DNA of 64,000 nt from Planococcus plakortidis (lineage in GTDB: Bacteria > Bacillota > Bacilli > Bacillales_A > Planococcaceae): positions 2,262,501-2,326,500 of the forward strand of contig NZ_CP016539.2 in NCBI RefSeq assembly GCF_001687605.2. The letters are read 5' to 3'. Every line of letters begins with the position of its first letter. Positions within the stretch are counted from its first letter, which is position 1. The notes under the pieces are model-generated. The model was not told the origin of the DNA. It worked only from the letters and a program-made list of their open reading frames with translations, and did no database searches. Positions 1-9,191 of this stretch are shown here, one piece after another. The translations under genes were made by a program, and so were the position numbers.

Positions 1-6
1 AGCATT

Positions 7-36
7 AAAAAAAGCCGCAAGCTTCCGCTTACGGCT
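7..36 (-). terminator. Rho-independent terminator of the PAS-GGDEF gene
   Basis: The stem AGCCGCAAGC / GCTTACGGCT (one mismatch) is followed on the minus strand by a run of T. The stop codon of the upstream gene (29-31) lies inside the 3' half of the stem. Confidence 0.75.
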
Positions 37-1765
37 GCAATACCTTATTTTCGTTCGCGGCGCTCCCTTTCGCTTTATACATCGCTTCATCCGCACGCCT
101 TAAAATCGAGGAAATACTTTCTTCAGCAGAAGAAGCTACAGCGGCGCCCAGACTGAAATTGGCCGGGACGGAAATGCCGTCGACGACCAAGCCGCTTGAG
201 AGCGCTGAACGGATTTTTCCTGCAGCTGCATGTGCCGCTGCATCCGTCGTCACCCCTTCCAGAACGACGAGAAATTCATCTCCGCCCATCCTCACAGGAA
301 TGTAACCTTCTTCATCCAATTTGGCTAATCGTTTTGCGAATTCCTGCAATACCATATCACCGAAATCGTGCCCGTACTTATCGTTGATACCCTTGAAATC
401 ATCGAGGTCCAATAATGCCAGGGCCACCCTGCCATCCGTCCGCTCCTGGGCTTCCAATTTGCGCTGGCTGTATTCCTGAAAATAGCGACGGTTCGGCAAT
501 CCCGTCAATGAATCATGGAATGCATAATATTCCAGTTGGGCTTCGTATTTCTTCTGCACTGAAATATCCCGCACGATCATGACCATATGGGAAAATTCGC
601 CTTTCTCATCATAGACAGGTGTCCCATTCATCTCTGCCCAAATCCATCCGCGCCCCGGATGATCGAGGCGCAGCTGCAAGGAATAAGGCCCTGCCTTTTG
701 TACAGCCTCCTGAAACTGCCGATCCACAAGTTCCAGATCATCCGAATGAACATTGAAGAACGGTTCCCGCCCAACTGCTTCTTCAGATGCAATGCCGAAA
801 ATCTTCTGGCTCGACGGAGAGACGTATAAATACTCCTTTTGTTTGTTCATCAAGACGACCACATCGTAAACATTTTCTGCCATCACCCGGAAATTCTTCT
901 CGCTTTCCAAATATTTACTGACCAGGAGGTCCAGCTCGGTCATATTTTTCGCCATCAAATAATAGCCTGTGACCTCCCCCCGCACACTGATCGGGATGAA
1001 TTTCACCAAACATCCGATAGCCTCGCCATCTTTCGGTTGGAGGCTTAGGCGATGGTCTTTATAAAGACCAAAGGCCGCTTCCTCGAATATTTCCTTTGAC
1101 TTCACCCGTTCGTTTTCCTCGACCAGCCCGCAGAAATCCCTTCCGGCCAATTCACTGATCGGCCGTTTCACAAGCGCCCTGGCCATCCGGTTCCCGCCAT
1201 TGACCTGCCCACTCAATGTCAGGGTGAAGACGGCATCCCCATTGCTTTCGAACAATGATCGGTATTTCGCATTACTCTCTTCTAAACGGGTCAACGCCTC
1301 TTCACGCGCAAGTTTTGCCAGCTTTTCTTCCGTCACATCATTGACCACACTGACGATGTGGCTGCAACGGCCGGACCCGTCCAGCATCGGCGTCAAGCGC
1401 GACTTGGAGTAACGCAGCTCCCCATCCGGGGCATAATAGGAATCTTCATAGAAAATACTCTCCCCTCCAGCCAGGGCCAATTCATAAAAATGAATCAGCT
1501 GTTGCGCAATTTTGGGTTCATGCACTTCCCGGAAAGACTTACCGAGGGCGGAGTCATCCATCTGTGTATTGGCTTTGACCGCTTCGTTGATGAATTCGTA
1601 AACACAAGCTTCCGGTTCGACCCTGACAATGAAAACCATCTCTTCTATTCCTTCAAGCAATACACGTTCCAACGCCAATCGTTCAGGCCTGCTCCCCATC
1701 TCCAAATCCCCCAATTCCGCGTGATGCCATCGACTTATTTTCATTTGTTTTGACTTCTTTAACAT
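29..1765 (-). CDS. PAS-PAS-PAS-GGDEF diguanylate cyclase
   Basis: A 578-aa soluble signalling protein expected to make c-di-GMP from two GTP. Three PAS-like segments can be read at about residues 30-150, 165-280 and 290-400, the last ending in the typical DIS..KKYEAQLEYYAFHD linker. It is followed by a GGDEF domain with DSLTGLPNRRYF and an intact MGGDEF signature near residue 494. No RxxD inhibitory site is visible before the signature, so product feedback may be absent. There are no membrane segments, so the PAS domains probably sense a cytoplasmic cue. The first ATG is used, but later ATGs are possible because no strong ribosome site stands out. It is divergent from the NRDE gene. Confidence 0.9.
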   Translation of the reverse strand: MLKKSKQMKISRWHHAELGDLEMGSRPERLALERVLLEGIEEMVFIVRVEPEACVYEFINEAVKANTQMDDSALGKSFREVHEPKIAQQLIHFYELALAGGESIFYEDSYYAPDGELRYSKSRLTPMLDGSGRCSHIVSVVNDVTEEKLAKLAREEALTRLEESNAKYRSLFESNGDAVFTLTLSGQVNGGNRMARALVKRPISELAGRDFCGLVEENERVKSKEIFEEAAFGLYKDHRLSLQPKDGEAIGCLVKFIPISVRGEVTGYYLMAKNMTELDLLVSKYLESEKNFRVMAENVYDVVVLMNKQKEYLYVSPSSQKIFGIASEEAVGREPFFNVHSDDLELVDRQFQEAVQKAGPYSLQLRLDHPGRGWIWAEMNGTPVYDEKGEFSHMVMIVRDISVQKKYEAQLEYYAFHDSLTGLPNRRYFQEYSQRKLEAQERTDGRVALALLDLDDFKGINDKYGHDFGDMVLQEFAKRLAKLDEEGYIPVRMGGDEFLVVLEGVTTDAAAHAAAGKIRSALSSGLVVDGISVPANFSLGAAVASSAEESISSILRRADEAMYKAKGSAANENKVLQP

Positions 1766-1918
1766 CTTATCAGATTTTCAAACAAGCAGGAACTTCCGGC
1801 CCAGCCCCCAAACACGGCATAAGCCAATCATATCCGTATCCGTTATAATGGAATCAGCTTCAAACAGCCGGATCGTCTTGTGTTCATTCCCTGATCGGGA
1901 CGAGAAAGGAGAACCATT

Positions 1919-2677
1919 ATGTGCTTGATCAACCTGCAATACCAACAGCATCCCCGCTATAAATTAATTGTCGCCGCAAACCGCGATGAATTTTACGGCC
2001 GCCCCGCCGCGCCCGCCCATTTCTGGGAAGATGCGCCCGGGATTCTCGCAGGCCGTGACCTTAGCCAGATGGGAACCTGGCTCGGGGTGAACAAATCCGG
2101 ACGCTTCGCTGCACTGACCAATTACAGGAACCCTGGACATATGGTGGCCGGAGCCAAATCCCGCGGCGAACTGGTCACTCAATTTCTTGATGGCCATATT
2201 TCCCCGGAAGATTATCTGAAGGCTATCGACGACAAGGAATACGCAGGGTTCAATTTGATCGCGGGCGATGCCGAGGAGCTCTATTATTATAATAATATTC
2301 AAGGTGAACCGGTAAAGATCCCACCCGGCACGCACGGATTGAGCAATCATTTCCTGAACACGCCCTGGCCGAAAGTCGAGCGCGGAAAAGAAAGACTCGA
2401 GGCATATGTATCGGTGAATGAACACGTGGAACTCGACCGCCTGTTTGAAATTTTAGCGGATGCCGAACAAGCGCCCGACCACCTGCTCCCAAAAACCGGA
2501 GTCGGCCTGGACTTGGAACGGGCGCTGTCCCCCATGTTCATCAAAATGCCCGATTACGGGACACGATCGGCCACGGTGTTGCTCATCGGCCATGACGGGC
2601 TCGTCACTTTCGCCGAAAGAAGCTACGAAAACGGGGAGTTCCGCGAAGATCGCGAATATGAATTCCGGATACCCTAA
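1919..2677 (+). CDS. NRDE family protein (TANGO2-like)
   Basis: A 252-aa protein starting MCLIN, with the eponymous NRDE motif at about residues 21-24 (AANRDEFYGRP). The second residue is Cys, and in this Ntn-hydrolase-like family it is proposed to become the N-terminal nucleophile after Met removal. The family (eukaryotic TANGO2) has been linked to heme handling, but the bacterial role is not settled. GNYR/GTWLG-like segments (TWLGVNKSGRFAALTNYR) and a C-terminal TRSATVLLIGHDG strand complete the domain. A strong AAAGGAG ribosome site precedes the ATG. It stands alone as a transcription unit, divergent from the GGDEF gene. Confidence 0.88.
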   Translation: MCLINLQYQQHPRYKLIVAANRDEFYGRPAAPAHFWEDAPGILAGRDLSQMGTWLGVNKSGRFAALTNYRNPGHMVAGAKSRGELVTQFLDGHISPEDYLKAIDDKEYAGFNLIAGDAEELYYYNNIQGEPVKIPPGTHGLSNHFLNTPWPKVERGKERLEAYVSVNEHVELDRLFEILADAEQAPDHLLPKTGVGLDLERALSPMFIKMPDYGTRSATVLLIGHDGLVTFAERSYENGEFREDREYEFRIP

Positions 2678-2768
2678 CCAGCAGCTGGCGAGGTTTAAGC
2701 CTATCTCCGGAGAAGCAACTCAATACGTTTATTAGTACGGCTGGAAGCTTCAAGCTTATTAGCCCAAA

Positions 2769-2804
2769 ACGAACCCCAAGCGGATGGCCCGCTCGGGGTT
2801 CGTT
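2769..2804 (-). terminator. Terminator of the SRPBCC gene
   Basis: A long stem ACGAACCCCAAGCGG / CCGCTCGGGGTTCGT with one mismatch, followed on the minus strand by TTTTGGG. It sits between convergent genes and could serve both directions. Confidence 0.75.
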
Positions 2805-2811
2805 CATGCTT

Positions 2812-3297
2812 CTATGCGAAATCGACGCCCATGCTCTCGAACAGGCGCTTGTATTCAGGATACCAGCGCTCCCATTCAGACGTGCGTTCGATGCCATGGC
2901 CGTCTAAAATGGCTTCCATGATATCCAGCGCCACGTGCCATCCCGCTACGTCCTTTGGGGTCTGCCCTGTAATGTCCGGCAAGGTCTCGACCATCTTCAC
3001 CCTCGTTCCTTGGCCTTCCGGGGCCAGCTCGAAATGCACATGATCGTCTCCCCATTCAAAAGCGAGCACTTCACCTTTTTTATACTCGGTAATCGGGAAT
3101 TCCTTCTTTTGCCCGTGGCCCATTTCCAGTGACAGATGGCCTAATTCGCCTTCTTCCTCCATTTGGAGCCCTGAAAACCAGCGATGGATTTTGCGGTTGT
3201 CTGTCAGCATCGCCCAGACTTGTTCTGGGGAATGCTCGAAATACCTGTTGAATGTTGCATTGTAGCCGGTAGGATTTTTGGTGATTTCCGCTGTCAT
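2812..3297 (-). CDS. SRPBCC (AHSA1/START-like) domain protein
   Basis: A 161-aa protein of the polyketide-cyclase/AHSA1 fold. It contains FEHSPEQVWAMLTDN near the N terminus, IHRWFSG, a central EYKKGEVLAFEWGDD strand, and the C-terminal helix region DVAGWHVALDIMEAIL with a WERWYPEYKRLF end. The start is the ATG at 3297, preceded by AGGAGGAATTTCA; an upstream in-frame extension has no ribosome site and is hydrophobic by chance. The ligand is unknown. It is divergent from uvsE across about 100 bp. Confidence 0.88.
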   Translation of the reverse strand: MTAEITKNPTGYNATFNRYFEHSPEQVWAMLTDNRKIHRWFSGLQMEEEGELGHLSLEMGHGQKKEFPITEYKKGEVLAFEWGDDHVHFELAPEGQGTRVKMVETLPDITGQTPKDVAGWHVALDIMEAILDGHGIERTSEWERWYPEYKRLFESMGVDFA

Positions 3298-3394
3298 TGA
3301 AATTCCTCCTCCACTCGTCTTTATTACTAGTATACCCAAGTTCCGTGTGATTTCTATGTAAATCGGGTATATTGTGCGGGAGGAGCTGAAAACG

Positions 3395-4266
3395 ATGAGA
3401 TTGGGATATGCATGCATGAACACAGAACTTAAGACGGTTTTTCGCACATTGCGCTTAGCCACAGCTGAAAAAGAAGGAACCGAAAAAATAAAAGAATTGA
3501 CGATCCAGAATATGGAAACTACTTTGGAAGTGATTCGCTGGAATTTGGAACAAGGGATCCTATTTTACCGCGCATCCAGTTCCATCGTTCCTTTGTCTAC
3601 GCATCCCATCAACGATTGGCGCTGGTGGGAAGACGAAGATTTCCTGGCGATAGCTGGGGAGATCCGGCAATTAGTGGACGAGCATGGAATCCGGGTTTCT
3701 GTGCATCCGGGGCAGTATACGGTATTGAATTCGCCGAAGCCCGAAGTCGTGCGGAAATCGATCGAAGACCTTGAATACCACGATAAATTGATCCAATTGC
3801 TCGGGGTACGGATATCATCTTGCATACAGGCGGCGCTTACGGAGATAAGGAAACCGCCAAACGGCGTTTCGCCGAAAATTACTTGCAATTGTCCGGCAGC
3901 ATACGGCAGCGGTTGAGGCTGGAAAACGATGATAAAACATTCACATTGCGTGATGTGCTCGATGTGCACGCCATCTGCAAAGTCCCAATTTGTTTCGATA
4001 TCCATCACCATAATTGCAATAATGACGGCGAGCCGGTCGATTTTTCGGAAATCATGGCTACATGGGAGGGGTATGGAAGACCGAAGATCCATATCAGCAC
4101 CGGCCGCGAAGGGTTCACCGACCTGCGCCATCACGACCTCATTTCCGAAGAAGATTTTTCTGAATTATTGAAGCTGGTCGAAGGGTACGAAGTGGATATC
4201 ATGTTCGAAGCGAAATTGAAGGAACAGGCTGTGCTGCCATTTCTCCACAAACTCCAAAACCAATAG
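3395..4266 (+). pseudogene. uvsE: UV damage endonuclease UvsE/UvdE, interrupted by a -1 frameshift
   Basis: The product cuts DNA 5' to UV photoproducts. The first part (MRLGYACMN...VSVHPGQYTVLNSP...YHDKLIQLLGV) and the second part (LHTGGAYGDKETAK...CFDIHHHNC...HISTGREG) together form one complete UvdE TIM barrel with its metal-binding His/Glu residues. The frame breaks at about 3807-3810: the sequence reads GGGGTACGGAT, and restoring one C (GTACCGGAT) gives the expected V-P-D-I-I-L-H-T-G. The start ATG at 3395 has GGGAGGAG 9 nt upstream. As written, only a truncated protein would be made. A sequencing error is a real alternative because the rest is well conserved. Confidence 0.85.
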
Positions 4267-4267
4267 C

Positions 4268-4312
4268 AAACCGCCTGAATGGCCAAATGATGGCTGTCCA
4301 GGCGGTTTTTTT
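4268..4312. terminator. Bidirectional terminator between uvsE and the histidine kinase
   Basis: The stem AACCGCCTG / CAGGCGGTT is flanked by A-rich and T-rich tracts and lies between two convergent genes. Confidence 0.85.
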
Positions 4313-5579
4313 ATGCATCTAAGAGTTTTGGAAACTCCAACGTGAATTTTGTGCCTTTGCCGACTTCGGATTCGACTTCGATTTCCCCGCCCATCTGGTT
4401 GACAATGCTGTAAGTGACCATGAGCCCGAGCCCTGTCCCTTTCGACTTATTCGAAAAATAAGGTTCCCCGAGGCGTTTGAGCTGCTCTTTTGTCATGCCG
4501 ACGCCTTCATCTGTAATATGCACGCAGATCGACTGTGCAGACGTTTCCAGCTCGACTCCCAGCCTCCCCCCATCCGGCATCGCTTCGATCCCATTCCGGA
4601 TGACGTTCACAAGAGCTTGATGGAGTTTTTGCGAATCGCCCATAATGGGACTGGATGAATCTCCCGCCTGCACAAGGATCTCCACGTTCCTGGCATTGGC
4701 ATACGGCGTCATGATCTTGATGACGTGGGATAGTTCGGGTTCCACTTCAATGCGTTTCAGTTCACCATAAATCGGCTTGGCATAGACCAGGTAATCATCG
4801 ATCAGGTCCTCGGCTACTTTGATTTCCTCCAGGATGGTTTGCTGGAACTCCAACTGTTTCGCACGCGGGTACTCATATTCCTGAAGCAATTGGACAAACC
4901 CTTTCACGCTCTGCAGCGGATTGCGCAGTTCATGGGACACGGCCGCTGCGAAATGGCTGACCGTCTCCATCTTTTCATGGCGCATGAGCGACTGGTATAA
5001 ATACTCCTGCTTCTGGAGATGTTCGATGAGCAAAGCAGTCAATATGATAATGCCTCCCTGATTGAGCATCAGCATGAGCCAAATCCCAATCAAATCATGG
5101 ATCGGATCCCCGAAAAAGAAATAGCCTGCAAATAAATTGAATAACAGCGAGACGATCGAAATGGAGAACACGATCACAGCTTTCAACCAGCGATTGACTT
5201 TGCGGTACAGCGGCCCAAGGAAAGGAACGCCCGCTGCCACTAACAGCTGGTTCAAGATGGCGATATACATGCCGTCCCCGCCAATGGCGATGCGCCCCAC
5301 GGCCGATACGATGAACAATACCGCACTGACAAGCGGGCCCCCGTACAAGGCGCCGACAATCATCGGCACTTGCCGGAGATCGAATATATAATCTTCTGTA
5401 AGGAATTGGTACGGGAACACCATACATAGGATGATGGAGACCGAAAACAGGATCGTCATGGTAATCCGGTGGCTGACAAAGAAGTTTCGCTGCCCGGCAG
5501 TCACGAACATCTGATAGAGGATGATCGGAAAAATGATGAAGAAAATATTGTTGATCATGCCGGTCATCATCGCTTCCAT
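4311..5579 (-). CDS. Membrane sensor histidine kinase (5TM-LYT type, KinB-like)
   Basis: A 422-aa kinase. The first 190 or so residues carry about six hydrophobic segments with the PMIVGALYGGP motif of the 5TM-5TMR_LYT sensor domain. The kinase core follows: H-box VSHELRNPL (His near residue 215), N-box NVIRNGIEAMPDGG, G1 DEGVGM and G2 GTGLGLM. In Bacilli, orphan kinases of this kind (KinB-like) feed phosphate into the sporulation or stress phosphorelay; no response regulator gene is adjacent, so the partner here is unknown. Two other in-frame ATGs lie close to the chosen start. Confidence 0.9.
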   Translation of the reverse strand: MEAMMTGMINNIFFIIFPIILYQMFVTAGQRNFFVSHRITMTILFSVSIILCMVFPYQFLTEDYIFDLRQVPMIVGALYGGPLVSAVLFIVSAVGRIAIGGDGMYIAILNQLLVAAGVPFLGPLYRKVNRWLKAVIVFSISIVSLLFNLFAGYFFFGDPIHDLIGIWLMLMLNQGGIIILTALLIEHLQKQEYLYQSLMRHEKMETVSHFAAAVSHELRNPLQSVKGFVQLLQEYEYPRAKQLEFQQTILEEIKVAEDLIDDYLVYAKPIYGELKRIEVEPELSHVIKIMTPYANARNVEILVQAGDSSSPIMGDSQKLHQALVNVIRNGIEAMPDGGRLGVELETSAQSICVHITDEGVGMTKEQLKRLGEPYFSNKSKGTGLGLMVTYSIVNQMGGEIEVESEVGKGTKFTLEFPKLLDA

Positions 5580-5648
5580 GTGCGAACCCCCTTTTACCGT
5601 TTCAGATTACCATTATACCGAGAACTCCCCCCAAGCTTCCAGCTATTT

Positions 5649-6137
5649 TTAGCAATCTTTGTATGGATGGCCGATCGCCGCCCGTATTTTGGACAAGGTC
5701 CGTTCCCTGCGCTTCTTCATGCCGGATAAGCTAAGGCCATAAATCTTTCGCAATTCTGTCAGGCTGTATCCGTCTATATACATCTCCTCGAGCAGCTTCC
5801 GTTCTTTCGGGGTCAAGCCGGCCGCATCCAGCCAATCGGGCAACTTTTCAGCCACCCATTCCACCGCTTCTTCCTCTTCAAGGAATAAATCGGAATTCTT
5901 GACCTTTTTGCCTCCTTTTTGGCGCCTTGTCAATTCGTCTTTCATCGCGCCTTTGATGCTGCGGTAGGCAAACGGCGCAAAATGGCCGATTTCGGGATCG
6001 TGCTTTTCCCAGGCCTGCCACAATGCGATAAACCCCAATTGGCGGAATGCGTCATAGTCGGCATAAATATTCAATTTGCGGATAAGCGATGAGATCATTG
6101 GTGCATATTGTTCGGCCACTTGTGTAAAATCTTCCAT
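5649..6137 (-). CDS. Small sigma-70 family RNA polymerase sigma factor
   Basis: A 162-aa protein with a region-2-like half (YDAFRQLGFIALWQAWEKHDPEIGHFAPFAYRSIKGAM) and a region-4-like helix-turn-helix at the C terminus (LTPKERKLLEEMYIDGYSLTELRKIYGLS). The linker is short and there is no region 1 or 3, as in ECF or SigH-like alternative sigma factors. No anti-sigma gene is adjacent. AAGGAAAAGG precedes the ATG. The target promoters cannot be inferred from this window. It runs in the same direction as the kinase gene, 70 bp upstream of it. Confidence 0.82.
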   Translation of the reverse strand: MEDFTQVAEQYAPMISSLIRKLNIYADYDAFRQLGFIALWQAWEKHDPEIGHFAPFAYRSIKGAMKDELTRRQKGGKKVKNSDLFLEEEEAVEWVAEKLPDWLDAAGLTPKERKLLEEMYIDGYSLTELRKIYGLSLSGMKKRRERTLSKIRAAIGHPYKDC

Positions 6138-6357
6138 TTCCTTTTCCTTCTGGACGTCCTATTATTCCCGGGTGAATACAGCTTATGAAAGCTTGCCATC
6201 CGCGTCCAGTTCGGAATCTTCCTATAATTGGAATTTGGTTTGGATAAAAAAACCGTTTCTGTTTACTTATCCTTTAGCCGATTCCATATTTTTAACAATT
6301 TACACCTAGAAATTTTTTTCGACAGGGAGCGATTTTTATGTTCAGCCAATTAAAAAA

Positions 6358-6399
6358 ATGCCCTCCCGCTGCCGGCAATGATGAGCAACGGGAGGGCAT
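6358..6399 (-). terminator. Terminator of the effector-binding-domain gene
   Basis: An 11-bp stem ATGCCCTCCCG / CGGGAGGGCAT with T/A tracts on both sides, immediately downstream of the minus-strand gene ending at 6404. Confidence 0.85.
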
Positions 6400-6403
6400 T
6401 TTT

Positions 6404-6913
6404 TTATGCGGCGTGGTCAGCGAGCAATAGAATGAATAATTCAATCACCCAGGCGTCCCGGGTTTTCTTTTCAACGGGATCGGTCACAAAAAAAGCCATA
6501 TGGCCGTCCCATATTTTCGTTTCGCCCTCGTAGCGCAACGCTGCCGAAAGCCCTTCCCTTGCCAGCCAGTCCGCCAAACCGTCTGCAGAAGACCAGAAAT
6601 GTTCAGGCGGCCCCTTGTGGATAGCATGGGCAAAATCGCCGCCCGGCAAATACCCTGAAATGATTCGCTGATCTTCAGGCAGCAGTTTTTTTGTCGGGAT
6701 GCCTACTTCAATCAGCCGATCCTTATCTTCGTCCAGGCACCAGAAACGGATAAACGGCAGCCCCGCAGGCGATTCATTGCGCGCACTTAACCAGGCCAAT
6801 ACTTCGGCAGCGAGTTCAGGGGCTTCACCGATATGCCCTGAAACTTTCGCAGTGATGCCGACATAGGGCTGTTCACTACGCGCTTCAATCGTCGGTTCAT
6901 TCATATAATGCAT
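6404..6913 (-). CDS. GyrI-like / AraC effector-binding domain protein
   Basis: A 169-aa stand-alone protein of the SOUL/GyrI-like effector-binding fold. The pattern matches: an N-terminal QPYVGITAKVSG strand, a central PAGLPFIRFWCLDEDKDRLIEVGIPT, then GYLPGGDFAHAIHKGPPEHF, in which the ...G.YA...H.G.. region is typical. No DNA-binding domain is attached, so it probably binds a small molecule by itself. GGGAGGGG lies just upstream; the ATG three codons downstream (Met4) is an alternative start. Confidence 0.75.
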   Translation of the reverse strand: MHYMNEPTIEARSEQPYVGITAKVSGHIGEAPELAAEVLAWLSARNESPAGLPFIRFWCLDEDKDRLIEVGIPTKKLLPEDQRIISGYLPGGDFAHAIHKGPPEHFWSSADGLADWLAREGLSAALRYEGETKIWDGHMAFFVTDPVEKKTRDAWVIELFILLLADHAA

Positions 6914-7181
6914 GCATTCCCCTCCCGTTCGGTCATTTGCTATTCCATACCCGCCACTGGGCTTTTTCAGTCACGGATCTGATTCACTCCCGAATTCTTC
7001 GGCCGCAAACTTCAAGCCACTAATAAAGATTTCTTCTAGGCTTTCTTTATTTACTGAATTTTCAAACATAATAATAGTTTTTATAATGGAACATGATATA
7101 ATAAGACTATAAAAACCCTATATTTCAGAACGTTCAAGAAAGGCATAAGCCTTGATTCACACAGTTTTTTCCACATACATA

Positions 7182-7196
7182 AGCCGTCTGACGGCT
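7182..7196. promoter_or_regulatory. 15-bp palindrome before the polysaccharide deacetylase gene
   Basis: AGCCGTC-T-GACGGCT is a perfect dyad 23 bp upstream of the start codon. A TATAAT -10-like box lies at 7095-7100, so the dyad is in the expected 5' leader. It may be an operator or a leader hairpin; this is inference. Confidence 0.4.
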
Positions 7197-7219
7197 AATT
7201 CAAACAAGGGGTGAGCAGA

Positions 7220-8413
7220 ATGTTATCCAAATGGAGCAAGTTGCTGGCTGTTGCAGGGTTATTGCTCTTTTCACTGCTGTCGTTCACTGGTCAGGCTGAC
7301 GCAGCCTCCTCAACCTTCGTCACGAAAGGCAACACGACCAGTAAAGTCGTCGCCCTGACTTTCGATGATGGAGCGGACGGGACAAACATCAATAAAATCC
7401 TCGACATCCTGAAAACGAATAATGTCAAGGCCACTTTCTTTGTGACCGGAACCGGCCTCAATCATCACCCAAGCTGGATCCGCAATATCGCGAACGCCGG
7501 ACATCAAGTCGGCAACCATTCCTATACGCATCCCGATTTCACGAAAATCAGCATCGCTGCCATGCAAAGCGAACTGGCAAAAACGGAAGCTGCCTACAAA
7601 AATATCACCGGCAAATCCACCAAACCGATCTTCAGGGCACCATTCGGCGCTTATAACGCCACCGTCTTAAAAGGCGTTGGGGATGCAGGGTACACACACA
7701 CCATCCAGTGGAATATCGACACGGTCGACTGGAAAGGCATATCTTCAACCGAAATAACGAATAAAGTCATCAACAACATCGTGCCGGGCTCCATCGTGTT
7801 GATGCATACAGGAGCAGGCGCACCCGGAACGCCAATTGCTTTGCCTGGCATGATCAGCAAACTGAAAGCGAAAGGCTATAAATTCGTCACTGTATCCGAT
7901 CTATTGAAATTGCCGCCAACCGGCGGAACGACCTATACGGTCAAAGCTGGGGACACGCTTTACAGCATCGCCAAAAAATATAATGTCACTGTCGCAGCCA
8001 TTGCGAAAGCCAACAACATCACCAATTACAATTTGATCCGCGTCGGCCAAGTCCTCGTCATCCCGGGCACGACTCCACCGGCGCCACCGCCGGCAACGAC
8101 CGTAAAATACACTGTTAAGGCTGGGGACACGCTCTATAGCATCGCCAGCAAATATAATACGACGGTTGCAGCTATCGCATCCGCCAATAAAATCACCAAC
8201 GTCAACCTCATCAGCGTCGGCCAAGTCTTGATCATCCCGGTCAAACAAGCACCGCCGCCAGTGACGACGGTTAAGTATACGGTAAAAGCGGGGGATACAC
8301 TTTACAGCATCGCCAGAAAATACAACACGACCGTCACCGCCATCGCCAAAGCGAATAACATCACCAATGTCAACTCTATCCGCGTCGGTCAGGTCTTGAT
8401 CATCCCACGCTGA
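7220..8413 (+). CDS. Secreted polysaccharide deacetylase with three LysM domains
   Basis: A 397-aa exported enzyme. A signal peptide ends near AQADA-like GQADAASS at residue 28. The NodB domain (about 40-225) has TFDDGADG, the metal site HSYTHPDF, RAPFGAYN, DTVDWKG and the catalytic-side LMHTG. Three LysM repeats of about 44 residues follow (YTVKAGDTLYSIA...VGQVLIIP), separated by Pro-rich linkers. It probably removes N-acetyl groups from peptidoglycan or another wall glycan while held there by LysM. The ATG at 7220 is chosen over the upstream GTG at 7211 because AAGGGGTGAG spans that GTG. A terminator follows at 8427-8453. Confidence 0.92.
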   Translation: MLSKWSKLLAVAGLLLFSLLSFTGQADAASSTFVTKGNTTSKVVALTFDDGADGTNINKILDILKTNNVKATFFVTGTGLNHHPSWIRNIANAGHQVGNHSYTHPDFTKISIAAMQSELAKTEAAYKNITGKSTKPIFRAPFGAYNATVLKGVGDAGYTHTIQWNIDTVDWKGISSTEITNKVINNIVPGSIVLMHTGAGAPGTPIALPGMISKLKAKGYKFVTVSDLLKLPPTGGTTYTVKAGDTLYSIAKKYNVTVAAIAKANNITNYNLIRVGQVLVIPGTTPPAPPPATTVKYTVKAGDTLYSIASKYNTTVAAIASANKITNVNLISVGQVLIIPVKQAPPPVTTVKYTVKAGDTLYSIARKYNTTVTAIAKANNITNVNSIRVGQVLIIPR

Positions 8414-8426
8414 CATCGGATACAAG

Positions 8427-8453
8427 AAAAAGCCATCCTCGGATGGCTTTTTT
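8427..8453 (+). terminator. Terminator of the LysM deacetylase gene
   Basis: The stem AGCCATCC / GGATGGCT with a 2-nt loop, flanked by A and T tracts, lies between convergent genes. Confidence 0.8.
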
Positions 8454-8488
8454 CATGTCTTTACATAAACGCATATCGATTGGCTGAA

Positions 8489-9049
8489 TTATGGGCTTGG
8501 GCTTCTCTGGTACAAGAAACGTTTATACAAGCGAAAAATGATGGCCGCCATCCCCAATAAAAAGACGATGGCCAATAGAGGGACGATGAAAATCAATATC
8601 GGCGCAACCGTGGCGGTGAGGTCTTCTGCAACTGACACAGCAGGACCCATCAAGGCTGTATCACTCACTCCCTTGACCGCCGTCAAAGTGGAATGCGATG
8701 CGGTAGCTACACCACCCCCGCCTATGATGGCAATCGCCCATTCGAGAAATGGGTTCATGTCTCCGATAAACGAGGCTGTCAATAATATTCCCGCTAAAGC
8801 CGCGACCGGCGTGGAAATCAATTTCATGAACGAGCCGACCGCCGGAATATAATTGACCAGGATTTCGAATATCATGGCTGCACCAAATGCGATGAGCGCG
8901 GGTGTACTGCCAACCCAGCTGAAACCTTCAGATAAAGTGATCCAATCCACCCGTTCGAAAATCCCGGTAATCAATAATGGGGTGAAAATACGGAATCCGA
9001 CCGTCGCGCTTAACGCAAGGCCGATGAGTATCGCCATTAACGTCTCCAT
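8489..9049 (-). CDS. DUF4126 family membrane protein
   Basis: A 186-aa protein with about five hydrophobic segments and the family's features: SATVGFRIFTPLL near the N terminus, a central WVGSTPALIAFG, and GGGVATASHSTLTAVKGVSD. The function is not known. GGAGGTG is 5 nt from the ATG. It is monocistronic as far as can be seen. Confidence 0.85.
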   Translation of the reverse strand: METLMAILIGLALSATVGFRIFTPLLITGIFERVDWITLSEGFSWVGSTPALIAFGAAMIFEILVNYIPAVGSFMKLISTPVAALAGILLTASFIGDMNPFLEWAIAIIGGGGVATASHSTLTAVKGVSDTALMGPAVSVAEDLTATVAPILIFIVPLLAIVFLLGMAAIIFRLYKRFLYQRSPSP

Positions 9050-9146
9050 TCAAGCACCTCCAGAAGTCTTCTCTTTACCGATTCCATACCCTTCTGGAAA
9101 ATAAACTAACTATCCGTGCAGAAAACGCCATAACTGCATACCAAAA

Positions 9147-9173
9147 AGGATGGAAATGCCCCTTTCCATCCTT
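9147..9173 (-). terminator. Terminator of the distal YdaJ-like gene
   Basis: The stem AGGATGGAAA / TTTCCATCCT is followed on the minus strand by TTTTT, just downstream of the gene ending at 9192. Confidence 0.85.
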
Positions 9174-9191
9174 CTCTCCAAAACGGCGCGA

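Noticed and set aside
3800-3815. Programmed frameshifting in uvsE
   Set aside because: There is no slippery heptamer or downstream structure at the break, and UvdE genes are not known to use recoding.
7181-7200. The 15-bp dyad before the LysM deacetylase as a terminator
   Set aside because: It has a 1-nt centre and no T tract, and lies in the leader of the gene rather than after one.
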